Source of the DNA: Massospora cicadina
Taxonomy: Eukaryota > Entomophthoromycota > Entomophthoromycetes > Entomophthorales > Entomophthoraceae
DNA: 64,000 nt
Reading direction: 5' to 3'
Assembly: GCA_022478985.1 (NCBI GenBank)
Contig: JAKSZP010009238.1
Coordinates: 1 to 64,000 of the forward strand
Shown here one piece after another: positions 1 to 11,311 of this stretch. The first letter of the stretch is position 1; each line of letters begins with the position of its first letter. Under the pieces are notes generated by a model that did no database searches, was not told the origin of the DNA, and saw nothing but the letters and a program-made list of their open reading frames with translations. The position numbers and the translations under genes were made by a program.

Positions 1-839
1 GGGTCCACACAAAATGGTGTAACAAACTTTTTCGCCATAGTTGCCTCTTCTACCCATGTGGAAAATCCTGGCGACCTGAGCTCGGGGGGGCGGATTTTGT
101 ACCAATGTGGGGCCTTAGCAGCTGTGATAGGTAGGTGGTAGGTTAGCAAGACCAGTCAATGGTTGGAGAATTCCAATTTTATTGTCTTGAAGTGGGAGAT
201 GTGGGGTTGGAATTTCGCCAGCATTAGAATAATGTCAATGCGGGTCATGGACTTTAATTGGCCATTGTGGACATGGGGCCGTGTCATGTTTTTGAGCAGT
301 GGGGCATGCCATGGCAGCGCATCCATTAACCTGAGGGTGTCCTCTAGAACGCGTAGTTCTATGTGACCCTGGGGGGCATGGGGTGAGGAAGGCCACCGGT
401 CTGTTAGTGTGTTTGGCCAACAGTTCATGTCACTGACTATGAAGGGAGTCTGGGGGTAGCGGGAGGGATTTGACCAACAAGAAAATTCCTGACGCTCATA
501 TGCATCATTTGGGGCATAGATGTTGATGATTGCATGTGCTACGTCAGCCCACGAGAAGGTGACAACAAGCACTCAGCCATTTAGGATTGTTTCTGAGGAT
601 AAAAATTTGAAAAAATTATTTTTCCAAATTAGCACCCCACAGTGAATCGACCAAAAGGATAGGGATGGGAGGAGCATTGTTTTCCAAGCTTCCTTGGAAC
701 CTCATGGACAGTGAGACTCCTGGATGGCCAGGATATCCACGGGTAAATTGTGTTGTAAAAAACTCAGTTTTTTAGCCCAGGATGGGGAGGCCTTGAGTCT
801 GGCGATATTCAACATCCCTAGAGTGAAGGTTTCCCCCAT
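1..839 (-). pseudogene. LINE A ORF2 N-terminus, APE-like endonuclease (partial)
   Basis: ORF2 of a non-LTR retrotransposon; the N-terminal domain nicks the target DNA for target-primed reverse transcription. The start ATG is at 839-837, giving MGETFTLGMLNIA. The same start is found in LINE C (39204) and LINE E (63676). Endonuclease landmarks are LNIA, AIQESH (catalytic Glu motif), SDMN (in place of GDFN) and TRIDIIL (the SRIDYI-like box). Two in-frame stops lie near residues 46 and 80. Reverse transcriptase is off the left edge. Identification rests on motifs and on the better preserved LINE E copy. Confidence 0.8.
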
Positions 840-845
840 TGCACG

Positions 846-2259
846 TTAGGTGTGAGGGGGTGGGCACCCAGGCCATCATCCTCTTCTAGATCCCCGTGGG
901 CCTTCACAGCAGCGCGGGTGTTAGCAGCAACGCTATCAGAGTTTTTGTTGATTTTTGCAGGAAGAGTCACATTGGCTTTAGCCTTCACTTTTTGTTTTCC
1001 CGACGTCAGACAAATTTTTTGCGGTGTGGGTGAGTTTGGTGCACCGTTGAGCAGGTCAAAATTTTTTTTTTCAGTTGGGATGGGTCCCAAGTTGGTTTCA
1101 ATTGGAGCTTGGGTGCAATGATTGGGTGAGATCAAATCTCCCATTGGATCCTCAGGTTGAGTGGCCCGCTCAGCATGGGCTTCCCAATCTGATTGGTTGA
1201 TGGATTCCTGAGTTACTTCTGCTGCGAAGGTCTCCATGTCCTCCTGGCGTTGTGAGTGTGGGATAGCGGTGGTGGCTTTGGCCGCTTCCTTGGCCGCGGC
1301 CCTATGGGCCTGCTTGGCCTTCTTCCGCTCTTGTGGGGAGATAGGCTTTACCAGTAGGTAGCAGCCTTGTGCTCCCTATGGGAAGGCCTCCTTGGTGCTT
1401 GCGGTTGGTTCAAAGTGCGCCTCCCCGCTGGCCATGGCCGCTGAGGGGTGCTCTTGGAATGTGACGCCCTCCTTGATGGGGCATGCATGTGCCTTATGGC
1501 TGAATGCATCACAGTGGGTGCAAATGGGGGGCGCACTGTCCATGGTCACCCAGAATGGGTGGGTGTTATGCCCTGCAATATCAATAAAAGTGGAGTGCGG
1601 GATCTGGGTTAGGTCCTTTGCAATCTCATCAGTTGGGGTCAGAACTGCGATGGCTTTGCCGGTGCACAGGTGTGGCATCAGCATGAAGCGTTTCATTTCA
1701 AAAGATTGTATTTAACAATATATGGCGAGACCATCTTTCAGGTGTTGTTCCAAATTGTCACGTTTTACTGTAGTAGGCAAAAAGTCGAACATGAGAAAAT
1801 TTGGTTTGATTTTATCCATCTGGTGCATTTAGTTTTGATGACCCATTGCCCTTTGGGAAGGTTGACCACTACGCGCACCACTGCAGCCTCGTCTGCTGCC
1901 ATTTTGCTTTTGAAACCTAGGTCCAGCCAACCGCGTGACATGGAGTGAGGTGCAACGTACACCACGGTTGGGAAAATTGTGTGTACAGCTTCACAAAATT
2001 TTTCCCATAAGGCCGTTTTTTGGATGTCCAGATACACACAGACTCCAAATTCCACTGACGAAAGTGGCTGGGAATGTGGCGTGTTGATGTACTGGTTGCA
2101 TCATGCTTGCCATGTGAGTATCTCTGGGGAAATAGTGACCACCGGTTTTTTAGTATTTTTGTCAATTCTGCCAGATTCTCCGGGGCGTTTTCAAACGTTG
2201 GAGGCCACAGGCCTTCCACCTGCTCCTCTTACCTTGCTTGCCCAACTTCTCCCTGACAT
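846..2259 (-). pseudogene. LINE A ORF1, zinc-knuckle RNA-binding protein
   Basis: ORF1 of the LINE, expected to bind LINE RNA in the RNP. Two good blocks are visible. An N-terminal block contains FENAPE, CIWTSKK and, further on, a segment ending in QGVINTKCTR-like sequence. A central block ends in a CCHC knuckle, CTHCDAFSHKAHAC (C-x2-C-x4-H-x4-C), at about 1475-1520. The C-terminal part is rich in Lys and Ala (GKQKVKAKAN). The stop TAA is at 848-846. Several frameshifts break it. LINE C and LINE E have homologous ORF1 sequence. Confidence 0.75.
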
Positions 2260-2352
2260 GGGCGCAGACTAATTTCTCTGTGAGATTATCAAACTAGATT
2301 CAGTATTAAATTGAATAGGTTGCAATAGTGATTGCAACGAGAAAGAAAAGTT

Positions 2353-2500
2353 TAGTAAATTTAGTATATATTGGCCAATAAAATCACCTAAATTTGATAA
2401 AATAAATTATTGTAGATGGTGATCAGTAGATTTATTATAATTTGACCAATATAATCATCTAACTTTAATAAAATAAATTATTGGTATATTTGTGTATAAG
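2353..2500. repeat. Outer left arm of a foldback element (tandem ~70-bp units)
   Basis: AT-rich sequence made of two copies of a roughly 70-bp unit with the words ATCACCTAAATTTGATAAAAT and ATCATCTAACTTTAATAAAAT. Its reverse complement matches 20984-21140, on the far side of element 1. Reading across the element-1 insertion site, it continues into the inverted repeat that starts at 20257. It is therefore one arm of a larger inverted repeat cut by two insertions: LINE A on its left and element 1 on its right. Confidence 0.7.
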
Positions 2501-3989
2501 TGTAAGTCCAGGGAAACATCCCTTTGCATGGATTAAGCGATTTTTCCATTTCCAAGTAAAAAGGATCCAAAGAGGCCAGATGTACCCTTGTCACACAGGG
2601 TGACCTCACCCATGTGGTAGATGAGTGCTGGGTAACAGTTCTCCCTCTGAAGATTCCTCCCCTGGTTCCCATGCTTGCCTCCACCAAATTAGTTTGCCAA
2701 ATTGAGGAAATCTGCACCAAATTCATTGGTAACCATCTCAATCATGAGTGGGAGGGACTTTATAAAACTGATGGTGCTGAATCCTCAGAATCAAAGCTGA
2801 AATGTCTGAAATCAATAGGAATAAAGCCCAAAGGGTAAGAAACTAAAAGTCAGAAGTGGACAAGTAACAAATTCTCAGTCAAAATTGCTGAAGGCTTTGA
2901 GCCATTGAGCAGTATGATTACCAATTCCAAACTCCCCTTGAAATTGCCAAGGACAATCTCCGATGAGCAGGTATTACCATCAGATACTGTCACTGATGGT
3001 TTAAAACCCCATTTCAAAAAATAGGATTGGTGCTAAATGGAACCTATTTGGCTGAACAAATTCTTTAGCAATGGGTGCAGGTAGGTTGGCCATCCCAAAC
3101 CCGTTTCTGAACCTTTGGGACCGCCTCTATGTAAGGTGGCCCCAGGGGATTACTGTTGCCCATTGGACTAGATGCTGTCACACTAAAAGACATAAATGCA
3201 GTAAAGCTTCAGGTCAGGCTTTCATGGACAAACTGATAGTGGCTCAGCCGGCCACCAAATCCTTTGATGTCAGCTCAATTAGAATTATTTACCCCTCCCC
3301 CAAAACTTTGCCAGGTTAAGTCAAATTTGAGGGTCCCAATCCCATTGCTTTGATAAGCTGACCTTAGTTGAACACTATTTAATTAGTTGCATTACACTGA
3401 GGAAATTGTTAATTGATTCCTTAAATTTTTACTTTCAATAAAATTCCTGCAAGTACCATTTTTTTATTTTTACATCAATTCTTCTTTCTAAAATCATAAT
3501 GGTATTAACTTGGTGGCCCGTCAGCCCCTATACTGGACTGGCTATACCAGTTTTGATGGTCACATTTGCTCCCAACATAGCCAACTGGATCTATTGTGCA
3601 AAAAATTTCTGGGAATTTAATCCCATTATTGAAGCTATCCACTACCAGGATATCAGAATCCTTTGGCCTCACATATCTTACCTTCAAGCAAGGATCTGCC
3701 CCTTGTCTCTGCTTTGTTAATGACCCCTTCCATTGGAGATCCTGAAGCAGTTAATCCAGTAGTGCAACCCCTGCAGCAAGGCCAGTAGGGTCTGGGGTTG
3801 CATCTTTTTGGTTCATTGTTGGTTTCCTTTTCACACTTGCCGTACCCTAACAAGTTATTGTTGCCCAACTTCCCACACCATACAACGTCATTTGAGTGGC
3901 AATGCTACTGGTATTCTGGCTTGCTTTTTGGGTGCTTACACATCCTGACTGGCAGGCCAGTCTAAACTTCTTATGCCATTTTCCTGACA
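2501..3989 (+). repeat. 5' LTR of element 1 (1489 bp)
   Basis: It starts TGTAAGTCC and ends CCTGACA. It aligns along its length with 17334-20251 and with the solo LTRs 18773-20197 (minus), 22031-23775 and 25022-26003. Its first ~540 bp carry an open reading frame shared with the other copies (see 17336-17889). A TATA-like box lies at 3376-3383. Coding-looking stretches on its other strand are not supported by anything but chance. Confidence 0.85.
3376..3418 (+). promoter_or_regulatory. Putative LTR promoter and self-primer of element 1
   Basis: TATTTAAT at 3376-3383 lies 28 nt upstream of AATTGTTAATTGATT (3404-3418). The same arrangement is present in the solo LTR 18773-20197 on its own strand. 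The 15-mer is complementary to the sequence next to the LTR (3991-4005) at 13 of 15 positions. This suggests that the mRNA 5' end may act as primer. The transcription start is inferred, not observed. Confidence 0.45.
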
Positions 3990-3990
3990 T

Positions 3991-4005
3991 AATCAATCAA
4001 CCATT
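3991..4005 (+). other. Putative primer-binding site of element 1 (self-priming)
   Basis: The sequence AATCAATCAACCATT begins 1 nt after the LTR end. It does not start with TGG as a tRNA-CCA primer site would. It pairs with 3404-3418 in 13 of 15 positions; one mismatch is an A opposite C, as expected if a G in the LTR decayed to A. Confidence 0.4.
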
Positions 4006-5076
4006 GTTTCCTTCCATTTCTTCCCTTCTCTTTGAGTTGGGAGCTCCAGTGGTTACCATTTATCAAATGAACGTGCAGTCAGTAGTTTGTCTCCTGCTGT
4101 TTGTTTAGCAGTCACCAATTTTATGAGTAGTCTTTGAAATGCTTTGGAGAAACTTCTCCATGGTAGCAGATCCCCATAGTCCGCTACTCTTCCTTCAACT
4201 TATGCTCAAGAAGAAAATCAGAGTGTCCCCTCCCAAGATATTGCTAATCAAGTCCTCAACGTCCTTGCTGAGGTGCAAATGCATTATGCCATTGCCTTAA
4301 ATAATGCCGCCTCACTATCTAACTCCCAAAAAGGTGTTGCCCTTTTGGATGCAGTAGAGGTGGAAACTATTGGTGGATGCGTGGACTTCTGTGTTTCACT
4401 ACACATGTAAGGGATTCTACCTCACTTGTCTCAGCAGTATCAGCAGCTTTTACACCCCTGTGTCACGTTCAAACCATTTACTTCACTTACTTTATTTTAT
4501 GGCCAAAGCCCCTAACTTGGCCTCTTTAATAACAACCTTCCATGAACAGGCTCCCATGCTTGGGCCTTCTAATGATATACTCTCAGAAACTTTTAGATCA
4601 GCGTTGGATTCTGCCTCTGCTCATCACAAATTTTGGTCCCCCTATGGGATCAGTGGAACAGATGTGTAAGGCTGTGACCTCCATCAGTGCCTCCCTTTGC
4701 CATGCTCCCCGCTTTCAAGTGGGAAGTTATATGATTAGGCTACCCAACCATGATGATAATACTTTTTTTTTAATACTAGATGGTCCCAACACCATGATGA
4801 TAATACTGTTCTTAACATTAAACTAGTATTGGCTTTGGCCCCAGAGTCAGCCAATACCCCCACGCCCAAGTCAAATTAACCTTATTCATCTATTAATGAG
4901 TCAGTAAAAGCCCATATTGAAGAAGCTGGTTCCCAAACCCTTACTATTACCAACTTTACTCACAAAAAAGACCTCATCCTTCCTCCTGATTTACTAGTTA
5001 TCTCTTCAATTACAGTAGAGATGACCAAATCTGCCAATAAATAAAACTTTGTCTATTTTTTATTGCCCATGAAAAT
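4006..5076 (+). other. Degraded leader and gag region of element 1
   Basis: This 1 kb lies where gag should be. I see no zinc knuckle and no intact frame; short open pieces at 4370-4669 and 4542-4826 overlap in different frames. A 27-bp SINE-like insertion (4764-4790) lies within it. Calling it gag rests on position only. Confidence 0.4.
4764..4790 (-). mobile_element. 27-bp SINE-like 3'-end fragment with 17-bp duplication
   Basis: A T run followed by AATACTAGATGGTCCCAAC is flanked by the 17-bp direct repeat ACCATGATGATAATACT (4747-4763 and 4791-4807). Its reverse complement, GGGACCATCTAGTATT plus an A run, matches the 3' end of the insertion at 26736-26799 and the fragment at 41265-41285. 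It is interpreted as an extremely 5'-truncated retroposed element. Confidence 0.75.
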
Positions 5077-5415
5077 TAGTATCAGATCTTACCATATATC
5101 CTTTAAGATCTTGGTGGATAATGAAGCAGCGGGTAGTTTATGAGTGTAGAGATTGCCCAACAGTTGGAGATTGACCTGGACTTGGGTCCTTTGATGATGG
5201 TTGCTTCATCAGCTTCCTTGCCCTTGTACCTAGTACAACAGCCAGTACCTTTCTCAGTTCACCAGTTTAGCTTTTGCAATCAGTTCTCCACAATTCCAAA
5301 ATTGGTGTTTTCAGAAATTTTTGGGGTAGGATGGTGGCGCCAAAATTTTAGAACTCACCTGGAGTCTAATAAGCTGTCATTTGCTAATGATCAGACGGAG
5401 GGGATTTCCCTCTAG
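5077..5415 (+). pseudogene. Element 1 aspartic protease remnant
   Basis: The retroviral-type protease would process the Gag-Pol polyprotein. The active-site segment reads ILVDNEAAGS at about 5110-5137, where D-S/T-G-A is expected. Two G-to-A changes (AGT to AAT, GGA to GAA) would turn DSGA into DNEA, so the enzyme is inactive. A stop (TGA) precedes the following open stretch, MSVEIAQQLEIDL. Position, just before RT, supports the call. Confidence 0.6.
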
Positions 5416-5540
5416 TAGATACCCTTACAAAAACTCAAGACTTTAGTTCCATCACTTCCCTCGTTTCCTCCAGTAAACCTTCCATTGAATTTCCCTGAGG
5501 CATTAATGGGCTATCAAAGTATCTTCTTTTGAGAAAGCAG

Positions 5541-6946
5541 AACATCTTCCTCCTCATACTAAAATCAATTTATGGCTTAGAATAATGGTGCAGGTGTTAA
5601 ATATTAACTTCCCTTTGTACCTACATACAGCGGAGGAGGAGGCTGCTCTTAATGCTTGGTTGGATGGCATTCTCAAGAAAGGGTGGCTGTTTAAAGAGAC
5701 ATCACCAGTTGCTTCTCCTCATCGTTTTTGCCAGAAGGCTGATGGTTCCCTCCGTCCCTGCATAAATTATGATGAACTAAATAAAATTACAGTTCACTAT
5801 CCCTACCCTTTGCCCCTGGAGCAAGCTATCAGTCAAGCAATTGCTAAGTCACGTGTATTATCTAATCTTGATCTTGTTAGTGCATTTAACTAAATTTGGG
5901 TGATGTAAGGATAGGAATGGCTTACCGCTATCCAAACAAAGGGGGCATTTTTCAATTTCAAGTAATGCCCTTCAGGTTAAAGAATGCACCAGCTACACTA
6001 CAAAGAATGATTAATAGTGCGCTTGGTGATCTCCAAATTAATTGTGTGGTCAAATACATTGATGATTTTTGGTTCACTACCTGAAACACCAAACAACATG
6101 TAAAAGACTAGGAAGCGGTAGTGGCTGCCTTGCACAAGGCGGGCCTGTCCATAAAGCCTTCAAAATGTGAGTTTTATAGAGAGAAGGTTACCTTTTAAAA
6201 TAATTTAGCCCTAAAAGATGGGTATGCCATTGCCTTAACAAGTTGGACGCCATCATCGAATGGCTAACTCCAACAACCCAAAAAAATTAAGAAGCTTTTT
6301 GGTACTATCACTTTTTTGAGGAAGTGTTCCCCCGCCCTTTCCCAGTTAGCCACTCCACTTCACCTAAACATGGGTAAAAATGTTCCCTTTTTTTGGATCC
6401 TTAAGTGCCAGCAGGCATTTGAGTTAATTAAAGAGGTGTTCATATTACCTCCCATCCCAAAACATGCTGACCCTCCAAACACTATATCATTTCATGTGAT
6501 GCCTCATCTGATTCAATTGAGGCCATCCTGCTTCAGAAGCATGATGGTTAAGAACATCCAGTCACTTACTTTTCCCACAAGTTATCCTCTACTGAACAAT
6601 CCTGGGCCAACTATGATAAGGAGTTGGAAGCCATAGCATGGTCTTTGATTTATTGGCAGTATCTTTTACAAGGCGCTCAGCATGAGTTAACAGTGCATAC
6701 AGATCACCAAGCCCTTCTGTATTTTCATAAATCACAGAAGTTGGCACATAGGCAAGCTCACAACTATTGGGATTTGTGTAGCTACAACTTTTTAATATGA
6801 GTTCATGAAAAATGCATTAAATATGCTTCCTGATTTCCTTAGTCGCAACCCTGCTCATTGCCCCATAGACTCAGATGAAGCAGACCTAGTCACCATAATT
6901 ACAACTACCCAAATCTTACTTATTGTACCTCCTGTGGTCTTGTCAG
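5541..6946 (+). pseudogene. Element 1 reverse transcriptase and RNase H
   Basis: RT copies the element RNA and RNase H removes it. RT landmarks are SPVASPHRFCQKADGSLRPC, the palm motif SNLDLVSAFN and KYIDDFWF with YIDD at 6055-6066 (YMDD/YVDD in the family). RNase H follows, with a TDHQALLYF-like word near 6705. It is broken by stops, including one right after the palm Asp block at 5893. The coding region ends where LINE B is inserted (duplication 6947-6963), and integrase resumes at 15811. Confidence 0.8.
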
Positions 6947-6989
6947 TAGACTTAGCTCCTGATTTCTAAATTTATTTTGGGGAAGGCCG

Positions 6990-7360
6990 ACCAGGGGACA
7001 GAAACTTCCAATAAGACATGAGGAAAACGAAACACAGTATTAGGGGGCACCTCAGAGAAGCTAATGCTGTCTCCTGTTGCCAGCGGGAACGCCACTACTG
7101 GGAGGGGGGAAATGTATATAGGGGCTGGAGCCACTATTGAGCACGTGTGAAGGAAGGGGTCAGATGTGATAAACCAGACCAGGAACCAGGAGGAGACCAA
7201 CTGATGGCGACATGATGGGAGGTAACTAAACAACCACGCTTGAAAGTGGTCCACTAAGTGTGACCAGAACCGGTGGACAGTTTCTGGAAGGGTGGGGGTG
7301 GAGCCTGCTATGGCATTCAAGACAATCGTGTGGATAGTCCACATGGCAATTGCGACCACC
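6990..7360 (-). pseudogene. LINE B ORF2 C-terminal fragment
   Basis: This is the C-terminal end of the LINE ORF2, continuing from the RT part at 13216-15793 across the chromovirus. Shared words with LINE C and E include WTIHTIVLNAIAGSTPTLPE, HRFWSHLVDHFQAWLF and SSWFLVWFI. It ends in the LINE 3' UTR. The chromovirus junction is at the CCACC duplication. Confidence 0.75.
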
Positions 7361-8178
7361 TGTAACGCACTGGCTCCTTCCATTGAGCCACGAATGAGTT
7401 GGGCAACAGGATCCATGTTAAAGACCATAGGGCTGACAGGACTCCTGATACTACTCTCCTGGTGCGCGCGCCACAAGATTGAACAAGCACCCCCTGGAAG
7501 ACAGTTGCAAGTATACTTAACCCCAGAAACATGCCTTGACTCCAAGACAAGGTATAGAGGGAGGCAATAGCCCTCCCAAGCTCACTCTCAAAGTCCAATT
7601 CTTGTTGATTTAAGCCAAACATGGCTGCAGTTAGGCAATATCTCTAAAATAAACCCAAATTATAAATATATGAATTTTAGGTTCTTTTATTTAATATTTA
7701 GCCAAGTTGATAGAAAACAGAACTGAGGAGCCTCCAGCTCCCAGTTCCTTCCCTATATACACATGCTAAAAGCTAAAATAAAATATAATATAAGCTTATG
7801 GTGCCAACTTGAATGATGTTTGGTGTAAACTTTACAGCAGGATCGCGGAATCTTTACTCAATGGTTTCGTGCCAGTTCTGATCCTCAACGGTTCCGCGCC
7901 AGTTCCATTTCGAATCCCAATTGAACCGCGAAACTCCCAAGCACCCATTTCATTCCATTCTCGATTAGAATCCAAATCGAATCTCAAAACTACCCATTTT
8001 ACTCATTTTCCGTTTTGTTCTGACTTGGACGCCCATCTTGCTCCTTGGACTACTCCAAGCTCCTGTCCCCTTAGGCGTCCTTGCCAGAACCAACGCCCCC
8101 TCCTCCTCCATACATACAGACACAGCCTGCCCTGTCTTACCAAAGATCAGGGCAATGTGATAGACCTCAACCGTCACA
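7361..8178 (-). repeat. 3' LTR of the chromovirus (818 bp)
   Basis: On the minus strand it starts TGTGACGG and ends GTTACA. It aligns with 12390-13215. In the stretch 7840-8070 at least ten of the differences between the two LTRs are CG versus TG or CA. The 5' LTR also has 9 extra bases near 13189. The polyprotein stop codon lies inside the first five bases of this LTR. Confidence 0.9.
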
Positions 8179-9524
8179 TCACCCCCCTAGACAGGAAGAA
8201 CTCTTGGATTTTCTCAGGACATCGGGCACAATCCCTAGCTGACTGCCATGTGGACTCCTCAATAGGATGACCCACCCAACGTACCAAGAATGAATGACGT
8301 CCTCGCACCACTTTGGTGTTGAGAATCTCCTCAACTTCATACTCTTCAGCTCCTCCTCCAGCTGGAAATAAAGGAGAAGCCCTTTCAGGTGGCTGGCCAA
8401 AGAATGGCTTGAGCTGCGATACATGCAACACCGGATGGGCTCTTGACCCTTCTGGGAGCTTCAGCTCAAATGCCACCTCGTTCACCGCCCTCACTACCTG
8501 ATATGGGCCCAACGCCACCGGCCCCAATTTCTGGCTCCTTACAGGCAAGGCATAGTTCTGAGCATTCACCAAGACCCAATCACCTCTCTTGAAAGCTCTA
8601 CCTTCAGATCTATGCTGGTCCGCCTTCCTCTTCTGAGCCGCGACCGCCACCACCAAATTCTTCTTCAGGAGCTCCAGGGTGTCCCTGGGTATCTCGCGAC
8701 AGCTCATCTGCCGCTGGATTCTGACCTTGCTCCCTGGGCCCCATACCCTCTGGGTGTTGGCCGTGATTTGCAAAAAATGGGGTCATACCCGTGGATGAAT
8801 GCTTATGATTGTTATAAGCAAATTGAGCCAGCTTCACCCAATATACCCAGTCATCCTGCCGCCCTGAGACATAGCACCTCAAATATTGCTCCAATATCTG
8901 ATTTACTCTCTCAGTTTGGCCGTCTGACTGAGGATGGTATGCTGACGAATGGCAAGCCTTGATCTTTAGATTCCCCAACATGTGGAGCCAAAATTTAGAT
9001 GTAAATTGTGGACCACGATCTGACACAATCTCTTCAGGCACCCCATGTCTGGAGAAAACCTCATTTACAAAAATCTGTCCTGCCACCTTTGCAGAAATGG
9101 TTGACTGACAAGGGAAAAACTCTGCATATTTAGTCAGGCGATCCACCACCACCATCAAGGCATCCATCCCCTGTGACTTGGGCAGTCCTGTGATGAAGTC
9201 CACACTCACTGAGGACCATGGCCTAGAAGGAATTTGAAGCGGCTTCAATTTTCCCCCCGGTGCCACCCATTGGGCCTTTGCCCTGGCGCAAACCACACAA
9301 CGCGAAACATACTTCCGCACCGCTGCACCCACACCTCTCCACGAATAGTGACGGCGAACAAGATCTAACGTCTTCTCTTGACCGGGATGACCTGCCAGAG
9401 GATGGTCGTGATTAGCTGCCATTACCTCTTGTTGCAGACTCTTCACAGGGACCCAAATCCTTCCCTCATGGTGTATGATACCACCCCAAACTGAGAATCC
9501 CCGCATGCCCCCTGCTTGCCTCAC
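8174..9524 (-). pseudogene. Chromovirus integrase and chromodomain
   Basis: Integrase inserts the cDNA, and the chromodomain is expected to guide it to marked chromatin. In the first open part (9524-8610) the zinc-binding HHCC module has the pair H..H near residues 39-46 and CVVC at residues 76-79. The catalytic triad is Asp109 (SVDFITG), Asp169 (SDRGPQF) and Glu205 (DGQTERVNQ). After a frameshift, 8773-8174 gives a GPY-like block (LGPVALGPYQVV) and a chromodomain, YEVEEILNTKVV to FLVRWVGHPIEESTW, at residues 145-177. The stop overlaps the 3' LTR, and the polypurine tract (AGGGGGG) lies in the last codons. Confidence 0.9.
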
Positions 9525-11311
9525 CTTCTCCTGTCTCTTCTCTTATCCGTTGGCCCAGCTCACATCTTTGCTGTGCAGTCCAGATTCTTCCTGCCATTCC
9601 TTCTCTCCAGCCCTGGATCGTTGCAAACAGGTTCTGTGGCAACATCGTGGCTGTATTGAACTTCCTCAACTCCTCATTGGAAAACACCAGTCCAGAATCA
9701 CAGCTCAATAAATCTGGCAAGATATTTTGTTTTCCTGGCTTGTATTCAATCCGCAGGTCATATTGAACCAACTCTAAGTGCCACCGGGCCTGCCTCTGGT
9801 TCATCAGGCGTGGGGACTTATAGTATTCTAAGGCTCGATGGTCCGTTTGGATGACAACCTGGGTGCCTGGCATACAATAGGTGGTGTTGCCACTCCCCTA
9901 AAGCTGCAACTATTGCCAAAAGTTCCTTATCGTAAACTGGATAGTTGGTTTCAGCTGGTGCCATCTTCTGACTGAAGTAACAGACAGGATGTTCAACCCC
10001 ATCCTTACCCTCCTGCAACAACACGGCTCCAAGTGCAAAATTTGACGCGTCAGTCTCTACCACGAATGGTTTGTTTGGGTCAGGGTGTGCCAGAACTGGG
10101 GCTGTCAGCAGACTCGTCTTCACTTGCTGAAATGCCCTCTCCTCAGCCTCCCCCCAAACGAATGGCACGTCAGTCTTGTCAATGGCACAGCCCATTGGGC
10201 CAGATCCCTAGAAAACCTCCGCACAAAATTTACCACCCCCAAAAAGCTTCGCACTTCAGTCCTATTCCCAGGAGCCTTCCATTCCCGCACCGCCCGCAAC
10301 TTATCAGGACAGATCGCTATCCCTTCTTGGAGGACCACGTTCCCTAGGAAGGACACCGATTCCTTATTGAACTCGCACTTGGATGGCTTCAACTTCAAGC
10401 CCGCGTTCCTAACCACCTCCAACACACTTCTCACATCCCTCACATGGTCCTGTGCCGATCTGGAAAACACCAGGATGTCATCCATATAAGCAACACAACA
10501 CCTACCCACTAAGTCCCCCAATACATGATCAATCATGCGCTGGAAAACTGCAGGGGCATTGCATAGCCCAAATGGCATAACCCTGTACTCGAAGTTTCCC
10601 AGATGACATTTGAATGCCGTATACCGCTGGTGCTCAGGGCGAACAGGAATTTGATTGAAAGCGTCCACCAAATCCAATTTGGTGAACACCCCACACCCGG
10701 AGATCATGGGCAGAATGTTCTCCATGAGTGGCATTGGATAGGGGTCAGGTTCCGTCACCTCATTAAGGCGTCGGAAATCAACACAAGGACGTAACTCCCC
10801 CTGACTTGGGAACCAACAGGACTGGCGAAACCACCGGCGACTTGGAAGGCACAATCAAACCCATATCCAGCATCTTATGGACATAATCCTCCAATGCCTC
10901 TCAGGCCCGTGGATTCAACGGATAGACTGGACAGCCCTTTGGTAACTCAGAGCCTTCCTTGAACCAGAATCCAAATGCAAAATCCCCTGTAGGCGAAAAA
11001 GGCGCATCACCTTTAGGCTCAAACACCTCCGCAAAATCCTGATACTCCCTCGGCAATCCTTCCACTGGCACACTTGAGGTGATTCCCTCTCTCTTCATAT
11101 CAAACTGTGGGCAGAAATGGTGCCACCATCTCATCCCCAGCACCACCGAATGTGGCAGGTGAGCTACGGCGTGAAACTCCTCCCTGAATACCTCTGGGCC
11201 TTGCCTCAACAGGACCTTGGCCTGCACTCGCCATACCGCCGGTTTTTGGAGGCATCTGCCAACGTCACCCATCCATCCTTCTGTAATGACAATCCATGGC
11301 TTCTTGCCCAC
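9466..11311 (-). pseudogene. Chromovirus reverse transcriptase and RNase H
   Basis: The RT blocks are GELRPCVDFRRLNEVT, TKLDLVDAFNQI, MPFGLCNAPAVFQRM and AYMDDILVF (YMDD at about 10477-10488). RNase H follows, with VETDASNFALGAVL, YPVYDKELLAIV and QTDHRALEYY. An integrase linker runs toward 9466. The frame changes near 11240, 10855, 10150 and 9850, and a stop splits NPRA from EALEDYV at about 10900. All catalytic Asp residues of RT are still present. Confidence 0.9.

Larger units (their letters stand above)
1..2352 (-). mobile_element. LINE A, 5' part of an APE-type LINE, cut by window edge
   Basis: This is the 5' part of a two-ORF LINE read on the minus strand. ORF1 (846-2259) is followed 6 nt later by ORF2 (839 down to 1 and beyond the edge). 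The 5' end near 2352 is set by comparison with LINE C: both start with a short leader rich in GTTGCAATCAC/TTGCAAC and both abut unrelated sequence at the same point. The copy has stops and frameshifts, so it is dead. Only the endonuclease part of ORF2 is inside the window. Confidence 0.85.
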
